64,000 nt of DNA from Cyclospora cayetanensis (taxonomy: Eukaryota; Apicomplexa; Conoidasida; Eucoccidiorida; Eimeriidae). The position numbers and the translations under genes are program-made. This document shows, piece after piece, positions 34,246-45,400 of this stretch. The DNA lies in NCBI RefSeq assembly GCF_002999335.1, contig NW_020312469.1:62001-126000 (forward strand), in the 5' to 3' direction. A model generated the notes under the pieces. It searched no databases, had not been told where the DNA came from, and saw nothing but the letters and a program-made list of their open reading frames with translations. How positions within the stretch are numbered: position 1 is the stretch's first letter; each line of letters begins with the position of its first letter.

Positions 34246-36207
34246 TTACCAAACATGACCATTTCTTTCTACTTTAAGGCCTGCATGGTTGAAGACTGCG
34301 GCGAATTCTGAAAAAGTGATATATCGTTTCCCTGCTGCCGCTGCTGCTTCTGCTGCGTCTCCTCCAACAGTAGTAGTAGCAGCAGCAGCAGCGGCTACCA
34401 TATCGAGTATATCTCTTTGGCTCAAGTCGACTGCGGCAGCCTCTGCCACTTCCTGTAGTCTTTCAATCGTCACATAATTGTGAAACGCACTATTGTGATT
34501 GTTGTTGGTGCTGCTGCTGCTATCGGTGTTGGTGTTGGTGGTAATGGTAGTCGTGCTGCAGCTGATAGAGCTGCTGCTGCTTCCGCCGCTGCTGCTGCTA
34601 CTACTGCTGCTGCTGCTACTACTGCTGCTGCTGCTTCCGCCGCTGCTGCTGGCAGCTGCGTCAGAGGTTCTGATCTCTGTGTCATCCTGTGCGGTTTGCA
34701 AGAGCTCCTGCTGCTTCTGTTGTTGCTGCTGCTTCATGCCGTCTGCCTCGCTGGTTAAGGTGCCTTGCAGTCTGGTGAGTGTCTGCTGCACCTGCTGCTG
34801 CTGGATTTGCTGTTGTCGCTGCTGCTGCTTTAGCGGTTCGATTGATTCGGCACCTGTTAAGACATCCCAAAGGAAGTCTCTGGCAGCCAGCAGCTTCTCT
34901 TCCTTCCAGGCTGCCGTTGCTGTTGCCGCTGCTGCTGCAGCAGCGGCAACAGCCTCCTGGCGCCTCTGCTTCCGCTCAGCACGCAGAGCAGCACGCCGCT
35001 CTGCCAGCAGCGATTGCTTGTTGTTCTTATTGCTGCTGCTGCTGCTGACTTTGCTGCCGTCCCCGCAGCGGCTAGTTGCTCGCTGTGCTTCTCGAGTTGC
35101 TGCTTTCTGAGCGCTCATGACACCAGTAGCTGCTGTACGGCTGGTTTCACGCCTTTGATCGTTCGCGCGAACAGCGTGTTCGTGACCATCGGAGTCGCTG
35201 CACCAACTGCTGCTGCTGCCTTCGCCACTGCTGCTGCTGCTGCTGTCAGTGCCTGAGCAAGGCACAGACACTCCACTTGCGCGCAGTCGCTTCTCGCGTG
35301 GCTGTTTTGAGTGCGCCGCAGAAACCTTGACGCTGTTGCTGCCGCTCTGATCTCCGCATCGCTTCCTCTTGAGTGTACTCACGAAAGCTGGTTTGGAATT
35401 CGAAGAAGCCTCTGAACGGTCTATCTTGCCAGCGCTGCTGTCTTTCGGAAATTCCGTCTGCTCCGATAGCGATAAAGCAATTGCAAGCTGCACATCCTCA
35501 TCATCCTCGCTGCTCGTGCAGTCCCTCTCGGTTTCCTGCCCTTGCATGCGCGCATGCTTCCTACATCTACGATTGTCGACATCGCTGCTGCTGCTTGTTG
35601 CTGCTGCCTGCTCTTCCTTGCGGATGCCTGAACGCATGCGGCTCCGCATGCGTCCTCGAGCACCCAAGTCACGCTGCGGTTGCGTCGGTTCCTGCCGCTG
35701 CATTGCCTGATCTTGCAGCAGCAGCTCATGGGGTCGCTGATGGCGTTGCATGCGCGCAATCGGCTTACCAGACTGCTCATTCTTCCCTCCCGAGCAGCTA
35801 GTATTCTGGATGCTGGTGCTGTTGTTGCTGTTGCTATTTGTAGTTCGGCAGGAAGCCGCCCTTTCTACGGCTGAGATGACGCGCGGATCTTCATCCTGCT
35901 GCTCCTGCTGCTCTTGCTGCTGCTCTTGCTCCTGTTGCTGTTGCTGTTCGTGTTGCTGCTGTTGCTGCTGCTCTTGCTGCTGCTCCTGCTCCTGTTGCTG
36001 TTGCTGTTCGTGTTGCTGCTGCTGTTGCTGCTCCTGCTTCTGCTCCTGCTTCTCTTGCTGCTCCTGCAGCGAAAGAGACAGTGCAAGGGCAATCTGCAGT
36101 TCCTCTCCATCCGACTGCTCCTCCTCACTGTCTTCCTGCTGTTGTTGTTGCTGTCTCTCAGTCCTGCGCCGCCTACAGGGGGTCTGTCGCTGCTCTCCTG
36201 CCGTCAT
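34246..36207 (-). CDS. Gln-rich protein with two ubiquitin-interacting motifs
   Basis: An uninterrupted 653-codon frame starts at the ATG at 36205-36207 and ends at the stop at 34246-34248. Two ubiquitin-interacting motifs (UIMs) are visible: GEELQIALALSLSLQE near residue 35 and EDVQLAIALSLSEQTE near residue 250. Both have the acidic lead, the Ala and the Ser at the spacing that contacts the ubiquitin Ile44 patch. Between and after them lie long Gln/Glu runs, a Ser-rich acidic block, a basic region rich in Ala/Arg and poly-Ser. The C-terminal 60 residues (DLSQRDILDMV, then YITFSEFAAVF) resemble a weak EF-hand-like or helical pair. The UIMs imply binding to mono- or polyubiquitin. No protease, ligase or VHS/ENTH domain is visible, so the partner pathway is open. 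An intron-free gene of this size is unusual among its neighbours. Confidence 0.7.
   Translation of the reverse strand: MTAGEQRQTPCRRRRTERQQQQQQEDSEEEQSDGEELQIALALSLSLQEQQEKQEQKQEQQQQQQHEQQQQQEQEQQQEQQQQQQHEQQQQQEQEQQQEQQEQQDEDPRVISAVERAASCRTTNSNSNNSTSIQNTSCSGGKNEQSGKPIARMQRHQRPHELLLQDQAMQRQEPTQPQRDLGARGRMRSRMRSGIRKEEQAAATSSSSDVDNRRCRKHARMQGQETERDCTSSEDDEDVQLAIALSLSEQTEFPKDSSAGKIDRSEASSNSKPAFVSTLKRKRCGDQSGSNSVKVSAAHSKQPREKRLRASGVSVPCSGTDSSSSSSGEGSSSSWCSDSDGHEHAVRANDQRRETSRTAATGVMSAQKAATREAQRATSRCGDGSKVSSSSSNKNNKQSLLAERRAALRAERKQRRQEAVAAAAAAAATATAAWKEEKLLAARDFLWDVLTGAESIEPLKQQQRQQQIQQQQVQQTLTRLQGTLTSEADGMKQQQQQKQQELLQTAQDDTEIRTSDAAASSSGGSSSSSSSSSSSSSSSSGGSSSSSISCSTTTITTNTNTDSSSSTNNNHNSAFHNYVTIERLQEVAEAAAVDLSQRDILDMVAAAAAATTTVGGDAAEAAAAAGKRYITFSEFAAVFNHAGLKVERNGHVW
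35885..36075 (-). repeat. CAG/CTG repeat encoding poly-Gln/Glu
   Basis: Imperfect CTG/TTG/CTC triplets on the plus strand, read on the minus strand as Gln, Glu and occasional His. They include two near-identical copies of a block of roughly 70 bases (35917-35985 and 35977-36045), which suggests unequal exchange or slippage. Confidence 0.85.
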
Positions 36208-36299
36208 GGCGAAGAGGGTAACTCCTCAGTCAGAGGGGTAGACCGTTACTGCTGCTGGCAACGCTTTGTTCGTGCTGCGCGGGATATATATGTACAAAT

Positions 36300-37494
36300 A
36301 TGTATACTGCTGCACTCCTTCTGAATGCACTGCGGAAGCTGCAAGGGGCCGCCCTACAGAGTGCCTGCTTCCCACGACACATCGAGTTTCCCGCAATTCA
36401 AAGCGCGTCGGACGCCGCTTTTTGGCATGCCGCCGTCCTCTCTGAGCGCCACTCAATTACGGCAGCTCCCGAGAAGGCAAACATTATTAGAAATGTCATA
36501 GGAAAACTGGGGAACCTCGATTGTGGTGGGAGTGCTGCGCTGATTGCGTCGCTGCTGCTGCTACTGCTGCTGACGCGGCCGCCTCCGCCGCTGTTCCTGC
36601 CAGGCAGGGAGGGGCCCTGGGCAAGACTCCGAAGGTTCAAGTTTTGCTGCTAGTGAAATTTCTTTTTTTTACTTCTCATTCATCTGTGTGCTTTGAGCTT
36701 TGCATTTTAAGTCATGCTGTCTGTCAAACAGTAGACAGGCGTGTCTTGGCCGGTGTATGCGGTTCTGAGTGTATGTGGTCTCTTGTAGCTCATTGAAAGC
36801 GCGCGGCTTCTCGCTCTGCAATGCTGTTTGAGGCTTGAAAAAGCTTTAAGGCTTAGGAGCTAGACCCTTTTGCCAGCAGCATTCCCCGGATCAGCAGTGG
36901 CACTGACATCCGAATCTCCTTTTGCGGGGTGGGCTAGCTGGATTGCACTGGCACCAGGCGAAAGCCAGGGCAGGCAAGCAGGCAGGCAGGCAGCCCCTCT
37001 GAAGAAGGAGGCGAAACAGGTAAGCTTTCAACTGTGGAAAGTCAGCGAGCGTCAGAGCCTGCATCCCTGCAGCAATAATCACGGCGGAGTAGCCTAGCTT
37101 CCCCTCTTCTTTAAGCGCGTATTCTGTGTTTTTTTGACGGGGATTTTAACCACCACCTGCCTTGAAATCCATAGCGGCAACAGCAGTGGAAGCAAAGCGC
37201 CTGTGTTCACATTTCTTAGCTGCCGCCTATAAAGAAGACTTCGTGCTGACGCAGATCCCGACAGCGTCTCCTGTAATCGAGGCGCTCCTCTTCGGGAAGC
37301 CTTGAGTGGTCTTTTGTTCCACTGGTGCAAGAAAGGCTGCTTAGCCCACCCCATCGACCCGCTACTCCCCCTCTTGATGCTTGCATCTCTTTTCTAATCC
37401 GCAGTCGCTTGCTTCTAGGCGACTCCTCCGCGGAGCTGCAGCATTTTTGCCGGCTCAAAATACAGCACCCATAACGCCCTACCAGAATGAGTGA
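36300..37494 (+). CDS. small 3-exon gene, 151 aa, unrecognised
   Basis: Exons 36300-36525, 36880-37019 and 37405-37494 join in phase (1, then 0) and end at the TGA at 37492-37494. The N-terminus is hydrophobic then Arg/His-containing with few acidic residues, which would suit a mitochondrial presequence. The middle is Ala/Gly/Trp-rich, followed by a Lys/Arg-rich segment and a short basic tail. The start lies only 93 bases from the start of the minus-strand Gln-rich gene, so the two genes would be divergently transcribed from a very short shared promoter. No family was recognised. Confidence 0.4.
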
Positions 37495-37690
37495 TGCAGG
37501 CGACACTGGCCCACGGGCTACGGCCTGCCAGGAGACAGTTGAACGCATGCTGGATGGACTTGCAGTCCGTTGCTGAGGCTCTAGCTGCAGTTGCTGTATT
37601 TCCTCATGCGTTTCTCCCCGCTTTTATTCAGCAGCCAACGCGTGCTGTCGTGTCTTCTGCCTCATACCTTCGTCCCAGATACAACTCCTG

Positions 37691-38615
37691 ATGGCGCCGT
37701 TACTGCAAACACTTATTTCCTTATCGCAGTTTCAGCTGCGTGCTCCCTTTCTGGTGTATCCGCAACTTCTCCGCAACGCCCTCATGCGCCTCCGGCCTCG
37801 CGTTTTATGAGTTCAAGATAGCAGAATTCGTCTTTCTTGCACTCTTTCTTTCTCTCGCTCTCTATACATAGATATAAATATATATAAATATATTCATAGT
37901 ATTGATATATACATGACTGAGTGACATTATCTCAGCCGTTTCTCTACCGACAATGACTGCCCTCAGGTCTTAGGGCGAGCTTTCCGTTCCACCTTTCAAG
38001 GGGTTTCTGGTTGCGTCCGCCGCGTCTCTTACCCTCTAAAAGAATTCCTTGTCATCAAATATGACGAATGCGCCGGCAGATGGACCACACACGGTAATAA
38101 GAGCAGCGGCCGTTGCATTTCTGATTCTGGTGTCTTGTCTGAATCCCTCACCCCCCTTCGTTTTTGTTCTCGTCGCGCCCCTTCGCCACCTATAATGGGC
38201 TCTTCTGGCAGTGCACCCTTATACAAAGCTCAATTTCACGCACGCATGAACTTGTTTGATTCTCTCTGCATTGTGCTGCTTATGGTCCCCGGCGTTCCGC
38301 TTTCCCCCTCCACTACCCTTGTATCACTCCCCCATGGCATTCATCGCGGGCTGTTTTCTGTACCGCCGTAGTGTGCCTCGATGGATTGATTTGTACGTAC
38401 ACATCTGAAGATCATCTTGTGTCATGTTTCCGGTGTCACATCGGTCGGTACTCTACCTTTCCTAAACGTTGCACCAGTTTTCCTGCCTGTACTTTGCTTG
38501 CCCTTCTGCAGGCACCCGGACGCAGCGGATGGCAGAAAACGTCGCGTGTTTCGATGCAGTGGAAGTCAGCGACAAAGACACGTCCGAAAGCAGTGAAACA
38601 TCGAGTGACTCTTAA
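37691..38615 (+). CDS. small 3-exon gene with presequence-like N-terminus, unrecognised
   Basis: Exons 37691-37801, 37967-38093 and 38512-38615 join in phase 0 then 1 and give about 113 aa. The first exon (MAPLLQTLISLSQFQLRAPF and onward) is rich in Leu, Arg and hydroxylated residues with no acidic residue, as expected of a mitochondrial targeting peptide. The second exon has a compact mixed sequence with Cys and Trp. The third ends in a Ser/Glu/Asp-rich tail. The donor after exon 1 (gtttta) is weak. A donor at 38605, in phase with the exon starting at 38703, means the gene could continue into the next block. Function unknown. Confidence 0.4.
37860..37915. repeat. AT-rich microsatellite
   Basis: tatataaatatattcatag-type repeats in the intron between 37802 and 37966. 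Confidence 0.8.
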
Positions 38616-38702
38616 ACAGGTCTACCACGCTCTCCTCCCAATCCAGTTGCTTTTGAGTATGCTGCGGGTGCTATAAAGGATGAGTTGATGCTGCTTCTGC
38701 AG

Positions 38703-39688
38703 CCTTAACTCCTGCGGTTGCTGAGGCAGCAGCTGAAAAGCTTTTGAAATGCTGGCGCAGCAATAAGCGGAAGCTCTTACACCTGCAGTGGCATCCGCTT
38801 GGGTTTCAATACCTGGAGCAGTCTGTGCAACATGTGGCTGGTGTAACTGCCTCGGCAAACGCTCCAGCACCACTGTCCGCGGCAGCACAGTTTTTTGCTT
38901 CAAAGTACAAGTTTCTTCCGTTTGCGGAGGGCTTCAAGGGGAAGCCCTGAACAGAATTTTTGCACAGGAAAAATACACCTCCTTAATACGCCAAATTGTA
39001 AAATCTAGTGTCTACGGAGTGAATACAAATGTGCCTGTATATGTACATATAGATTATCTGCAAATGGGTTGCTCCTTTGCAGCAACAAAGCCTGGCGAAC
39101 AAAAAAATTCCTTTAAGGTTTGGGTGATAGCGGATACGATGGTAGATGGTCTGTCATGGACACCTGCACAGCGAAAAAAAAGCCGTTAGAGATCGGAAAC
39201 GCTGCTACTGCAATTCCTTAGAGCTGCTATTGCTAATGCCGTTTAGTGCAGCTACCACCGCTGGCAGTAATGATAGAGATTTGGAGGGACTGACTGTCAA
39301 GGGAGGGAAGAAGCAGGTGAGAGTAATTGCGAGAAGAACTGTAATGGACGAAAGTGTTTGACCGCATATAAAACGTCCAAGAAGGGGAAAACACGGCACA
39401 AGTTTCGAGCAACCATCACGTGCACAGCAAAGAGCGAAAGCCCTACGATTACAGACTGGCCGTACTCTCTTCTCTTTCCTTTTGAATCCTTTTCGACGGG
39501 CAGTAGAAACAGTCGACACTCCCCCTGAAGAAACAGCAAACTCTATGTCATCATGGCAGGTGACGGACCTGCATCTTAAGTGCTCAATACTAGGCACTCG
39601 GCACACTGAACACGAATTTTCGGAGGTGAAGAACTTCCTCCCCGACGTAGTTAGAAGGATGCACAAGACGCGATCATCGACGTTTTAA
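38703..39688 (+). CDS. candidate exons of a plus-strand gene, model unresolved
   Basis: Several acceptor-preceded open stretches look coding. At 38703 (after ctgcag) the sequence includes an Ala/Glu/Lys helix and LLKCWRSNKRK. A second begins at about 39120 (after tttgcag). A third, at 39230-39318, ends at a good donor. A last one, from about 39507, runs through SSWQ to the stop at 39686-39688. The first joins in phase to 38604 of the upstream gene (A|CC), so these may be its 3' half. Phases across the later introns could not all be reconciled. The protein fragments have no recognisable domain. Confidence 0.3.
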
Positions 39689-40500
39689 GAGTGCGCAGAG
39701 CTAGAGCGCTTACGGGTGAGGGAGGATATTTGCTTCAGAGCTGATTGAAGGGCCCCTAGAAGAATGTTGTCTCTAAACCACATAGCAAAAACCCCACACA
39801 TACTTCTGCACTATGGCTGATATGTGCTCCTGGATGCACGTGAAATTTTAAAACTTCTATAGTGCTCTTCTTTGGGGCTTGCGCTTGCGCTGCTTCACTC
39901 TTAAAGAGGGGAATACGGGAAAGGGGATGGGATTTACGCGAGCCCGATTGCTTGAAAAACTTGTAGGAGAATCTGGAGTTCCTCATATGAAAAGTCATCT
40001 ACGCACTCCTATGCACACACGTACACATGTGCACACAAATGTATCTACACACGTATACCTACGCGCACACACGTACACATGTACACACAAATGTATCTAC
40101 ATACGTACACCTATACGTACACACTACATGCGCATGTACACACGTACACCTATACGTACACACTACATGCGCATGTACACACGTACACCTATACGTACAC
40201 ACTACATGCGCATGTACACACGTACACCTACGCGCACACACGCACACATGTACACACAAATGTATCTACACACGTACACCAATACGTACACACAAATGTA
40301 TCTACACACGTACACCTACGTGCACACACGTACATGTACACGCACACAAATACACCTAAACAGGCACATGTACACACGTACACCTATACGTACACAAGTG
40401 CATGTACACTACACACATTTACCTACTCGTACATGTACAGATACACACATGCACATCCAACTAGGCCAGGGAAAAGGGTCGTTGATATTTACAATGTAGG
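39689..40500. other. convergent spacer with CA/TG repeats
   Basis: No supported coding sequence. From about 40010 to 40460 the plus strand is a tgtacac/cacacgta repeat field with a 39-bp tandem unit, listed separately. Long His/Thr/Tyr frames here are repeat artefacts. Confidence 0.7.
40100..40240. repeat. 39-bp tandem repeat with palindromic core
   Basis: Three copies of a 39-bp unit containing cacctatacgtacacactac followed by the palindrome catgcgcatg. The palindrome starts at 40127, 40166 and 40205, which fixes the period at 39. It is embedded in a longer degenerate acgtacaca field (about 40010-40460). Confidence 0.85.
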
Positions 40501-42186
40501 CTACTGTTTGGCTTCCCCTTTCAGCGCTGCGCCACAAAAATCCTCATGAAACAGCGCATGAAAAGTGAACAACGAGCGCATGGAAGTGTCAGGTTGTGAG
40601 CAATAGGGTAAAGGGGTTACAAGTATGCGGCTTCGAGCTTTTTCAAAAAGCTTCCTGTTGGAGCTTTGCAGGGCAGCACATCCCCAGACGATTCGCACCG
40701 TCTGAGACGCGGAGAAGACGTCATGGCTTCCATCTCCGCGCGTAGCACGAGGCTCCAGCAGATCACATGCTGGAATCGCAAACGTAGATCCATTGTAGCG
40801 TCGGCAATGATATTCCTACCGGCATGTCTGCGTTTATGCTGCAGCTGCTGCCGCTAAGATCCCGTAGAAGTCTACCCTGCGTGAGCGTTGGAGTAACGGT
40901 GCTATCGCTTGCCTTGATCGATGATTGGTGGAAAGAGTTCTGGAGCGTCTCGAATCTTGAGCCCTTGTTTTGCGGCTCCGTAGATAAGCCTGTAGACGAT
41001 GAGCCGCTGCTGGTGCTGAGTAAGGCTGCTCTCCAGAATCTTCCTCTTGCGCGTCAAGGGCTGCAGCAGCGCCTCCCTAAACAGGAGAACCCTGTCAGAA
41101 GCTGCAGCATCAGCTGCTCCGGGGGGCGTTGCCACTGCTGCGACGGCTGCGTGCGTGGCAGCAGCGCGGTCTAAAGGGAGCGAGAGCACAGAGAGTTGCC
41201 AAAAGAGGTCAGCCAGCTCCAAGGCGCTGTAACTCTTCGAATGCAGTTGCACCAGCGGCAGCTGCAAAAACATTAAGCCACAAACCGCATGGCTCCCCTC
41301 TCCTGCCCCCAAACGCTGGCGTGCTCAGACTGAGGAGAGCAGCAAAGTACAACATTCGCGTGTGGCAGACCGCACGTGTGCTGTGCATTCACGAAGCGAA
41401 GGAGCTATGGCTTTCTGTACGAGGGGGAGCACACTGGAATCCACGATTTACGAGGTCAAAGCAGGCGGAGGAGCACTTTGCCTCTGCAAGTTTCAGAAAG
41501 GCGAGGCGCAGCAGTCTGCCGTCGTCTTTGTGCAGAAGTAGGGCTGCCGCTGCTCGCTTCCAAAAGATGCAAAAGCTCCTGCCACTGCTGCGCACGTGCT
41601 GGAGGACTGCGAGCTGCTGCAGGAAAAGCAGCAGGTCATGTTTATTGAAGAGGTAGGCAGGATTTATATGATTGGCAAAGTGCAGAACGGCCTGAGAAGA
41701 AGGGAGAGCCAGCACATCTGAAGAGAACAGAGAAAAACGCGGATTCGCGCCAATGCTGCTCGTGCCGGAGGTGTCTCGAGAGGCCTTAGTTTTACCGCGC
41801 GCGTTGGTGTTGTTGTTGCTAGTGATGCCAGTGGTGCTGTTGCTGCCAGTGCTGCTGTTGTTGTTGCTCCGCCTGGGGTACTTCTGCTGAGAACTGTCGA
41901 CGCTCTCAGTTCCGGAAGGCGTGTCGCCCTTGCTCTGTTCGCCCAGCGTGCTGATGTGCACGTATCCACGGAAAGCAACGTTTACACACGCCTCTGAGCC
42001 CTTTTGAAATCGAAATCGCGGCCTTGCCACGCATTCCCTCGAGTGCGTTCTTGTTTCTTGGAGAGAAGCGAGCGGCGCAGGCAGTCTCTCTTTAAAGGAT
42101 CTGTTGTGCAAGCCATTGAGAAGTTGCATACGGCGTGCCCTTAATGCTCCTCCTAGTGATCGGCACATTGCTTGAATATTCAGCAT
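40501..42186 (-). CDS. probable mitochondrial helical-repeat RNA-binding protein (HPR/FASTK-like)
   Basis: Exons run 42186-41452, 41261-40913 and 40769 to the stop at 40501 (or a donor at 40620). Phase is consistent and the product is about 450 aa. The start (MLNIQAMCRSLGGALRARRM and onward) is Arg-rich and free of acidic residues, as in a mitochondrial presequence. Asn/Ser/Thr-rich low-complexity sequence follows, then repeated two-helix units of about 37 residues: AVLHFANHINPAYLFNK, SALELADLFWQLSVL and TVRIVWGCAALQSSNRKLFE. These match the pattern of heptatricopeptide/FASTK-type repeats that are numerous in apicomplexans and act on mitochondrial transcripts or rRNA fragments. No C-terminal RAP domain is seen, so either it is absent or another exon was missed. 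Intron 2 appears to be GC-AG. Confidence 0.55.
40770..40912 (-). other. probable GC-AG intron
   Basis: Read on the minus strand, exon 2 ends in atcaag and the intron begins gcaagc; the acceptor is attccag before 40769. Using this donor keeps phase 1 and joins two repeat-containing exons. Reading through meets a stop six bases later. No GT donor in the last 100 bases of exon 2 gives the right phase. Confidence 0.5.
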
Positions 42187-42499
42187 TCATTGTTGATAAA
42201 CAGGATATTCAAAAGCTTCTCTGGATGGGGAACGTACGATGAGGGCAGCCGGTTCAGGAATGCTTCTTGCCCCACGCGACCCCATGGATGCAGAGTTCGC
42301 CCTTCGAGTTGAACACTGCATGCGAACAGTGCATTTTGAAGCGGCTCTTTTTTGTTTTCCCTTCATTTGCAGAGCTCTAAAATATAAGGGCTGACTGTTA
42401 ACGACGCATGCCTTCTATGGAGTGCCTCGGAGAGGGGCCCTCGTACTGATATTCATCATTGGCATGGTATCGCGATACTATTGCAAGACGCGCAACAGC
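42187..42499. other. short divergent promoter region
   Basis: A 313-base gap between the start of the minus-strand helical-repeat gene and the start of the plus-strand type I membrane protein. The two genes are divergently transcribed, so promoters for both should lie here or overlap the 5' UTRs. A tgcatgcg occurs at 42318-42325. No other motif can be assigned. Confidence 0.5.
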
Positions 42500-45400
42500 A
42501 TGGGAAGTCTGCGGATTTTTCGCTTCCTGTGCAGCTGCTGGTGCTGCGTATTGCTGGCTGCCGCAGCTGATGATCACCAGTCGTTGCATTTCGACGGCAA
42601 CGGAGGCAACGACTCCGCCAACGGAGCAGAACCAACGAGCCGCTCTCAAGCGGCCGGGTTGACAAGCAACCTCGAAGATGCCGCAGCTTCAAGCGATGCT
42701 TCCTCCCTCCCCCAGCAGACCGCTGCCGCACCGGCTGTGTTTGCGGCAGAGGTCGGTGATCTTTCACGCGAAGCTGCACAAAAGGCGGAGGAGGGGGAAC
42801 CTCCAAGTGGCGGATCCACTACAACCACGACAACAACGGCACGGCCTTACAGCGCCTTTCCAGAGGAGGCGAGTGCTGATGATGTGGAACGTGCAGCGAA
42901 AAAAAGCGAACCAGAGGGGGGGGAACTAGGCTCGAGGCACCCCTCCGTGGAGGCACCCCAAACCACATTCACATACACGCCAACGGAAGCTGGCGAGCCG
43001 AATCTTGCAATGCCCGAAAGGACGCTAACTAAGGATGACATGTGGACTGCACTCCCTAAAAACATCCCGTATGAGGATTCAACGTACGAAGCCGAGCTGG
43101 AGGGAAGGGGAGGCCTCTCCGATGCAATGCATGAACAGGATTATGAGGGTGCTGAAAGCAGCGATTCTGTGGCGCAAGAGGCAGGGGACGAGGAAGCGCT
43201 TTGGGGGCTGAACAAAAGGCCGAATACTGTGAGCAAGAGGAAATCAGCAACAACAATGGCAGCCTTAGGCACAGTTGCAGTTGCAGGTGGCTCGACAGTC
43301 AAGGCTAAAGGCTTGAGCGCCGGAATTTTTGCCCCGCGTCGTACTACCAATATCCATATCCACAGCAAGGTTGTTCCTCCTTCATACACTTACGACGAAA
43401 GAGGCAAGCTGATAGAGAGACCCCCCTTCCTTCTCCCCCCCTTTCCCGAGTGCGCTACGGCTGAAGCCTTTCGCGGGGCATATGATGGATCCTAGACTCA
43501 ACGTCTGTTATCCATAGGGGTCAAAGCCTCCAAAGCCGACAAGGTCCAGCACTCGAATCCATAGTGTGTGCTTTGCGCGCTTTCTTCAGACTTCTTGTGG
43601 CGCCACTTTTTCGACACCATATTCTTGAACTGGTGGTGGCGTCAGCTTATCAACCCAGATAGGTTCAAGGCTCGCGCGGTGTCTGAGCATTCCAACGCTA
43701 AAATTCATGTTACCATTGTTTCCGACAACCAGAAAACGAATCGCAAGGGGAAATCACGCAAGGAGCTGGAGGCCCTTTTAAAGTGTGAGCTTGAAGGCCT
43801 CTAGAAGGTCCCACATCAGAGAAGGCAGGAGAAGTAGCATACACCATTCAATTTGAATAGGCGTGATAGACCTCATGAGCTACCAAGGAGTAACTTTCAG
43901 ACCCTCGCGAAAGCATACTCTAGCGCTATCCGCACGAACCGTTCAAGAATATGAATTTCTCCAGCCCTCGATATATTTCAAATTTCGAAGCGGGCGTTAG
44001 CCAAAGGCTTGCTTCCCTCTTTAAGGGGCGTTCGTACCTGCAATACCACGACAAAATAAGGGACGCCTAACACCATGCGAAACAGGAGGCTTCCGGCCTT
44101 CACAAGAACTCGGACGTTGATATCAGCGGATTTGGTTGTGCGTGCAGCCAAAAAATCAATAAAAATAGTACCAATAACCCAGGCAACGAAGGATCAAGTT
44201 CAAAAGGCTCAAAGAATGATGAACAGTGCTTTTGAGGATATGGACCAAGGCATCGAAAAGCCTTCGTTTCAATCTTTCATCGGTAATTCGTGAACTGGAT
44301 CGAAACGTTTTGTATTCCTTAATAGAGCTTGTTTGACTGAACCTCTTAAGCCTTCGACAAGGGCTAAAATGATCCTGGTTGACGGAATCCAAATATGCGG
44401 TGCATGCAATAATGCACGGCCAGACCCGTCTTTGGTGGGACGTGCACGCGTTGAGTTCGCTTGTTGTCGTGTGCAGCACTGGACGGGGATGGAAACCTTT
44501 TAGGGGGGCTTGTTGCTCATTCCCATATTTCTGAGAAAGTCCAACATGCGAAGCTCTACGTGCCGGGAGAAGACACCGCAGTCATCCGTAAGTTCTAACG
44601 TCTAGGCTCTATGTATTCGAGAGGCTGGTCGATGTGCTTTTATGCACCTGCACCTCCGCAGGTGCATAAACCTCTCTCCCCGGGTAAAAAGGAATGCAGG
44701 CCTGCGGTATGTGTGTCTTGTGTAGAGTACGGTCTAGTGGAAGCTTTACGCACTGCAGCAAAAGATAAGGGTATCACCGAATTGCACATACTGGTGCAAA
44801 CAAGTTGCGGTAAGGAGAGCACTCAAGGGGCTGCCGAAGCGGGATCCGCAAAGAAAGTTCTCTCACTTTTGAGCCTGGTACCAGTACGAACGGAGCGATA
44901 TGAATACGCGCGTCTCACTGGTGTGACCGCTCAGCAGAGTCATTCGAGCCTAAGCGTTTCACGTGTAGGGATGCAGGTTTGGGGAGTGTCTAAAGGCAGT
45001 GTGAGATTCAAAAGAACCGAATTTAGGTGTAGGAACGTGGGATGAGGGCTGAGGCGCTGGACTTAGGAATCGGTATCTGTCTTGTTGGCGCGCTGTGCTT
45101 CATTGAAGCTTTTTGATTCGGCCTTTGAGTTCCTGGTAAGAACTCAGGGTATTTTTAATTACGGACTGCAGTCAAGGGGCAGTAGTGCTGAATGGATTGG
45201 ACTGCCTTTGCCTGCAGACTTGAAGACTGGGGGTACATCAGGCAAGCGCCACACCGTCGCTCATGAAGCGGGTGCAGCCGATGGCAAGGCAGGCGATTCG
45301 AAAGAAGCACAGACAGCTGCTGAAGAGGGGAAAGACACCAAAAAGGGTCTTCGAAGCAAGATTGTTCCAGTGACAGTAGCTAGCGCAGCCCTAGTGGGTT

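Noticed and set aside
34470..35110. Ala- and Leu-rich ORFs on the plus strand
   Set aside because: They are shadows of the CTG/CAG-rich minus-strand UIM gene.
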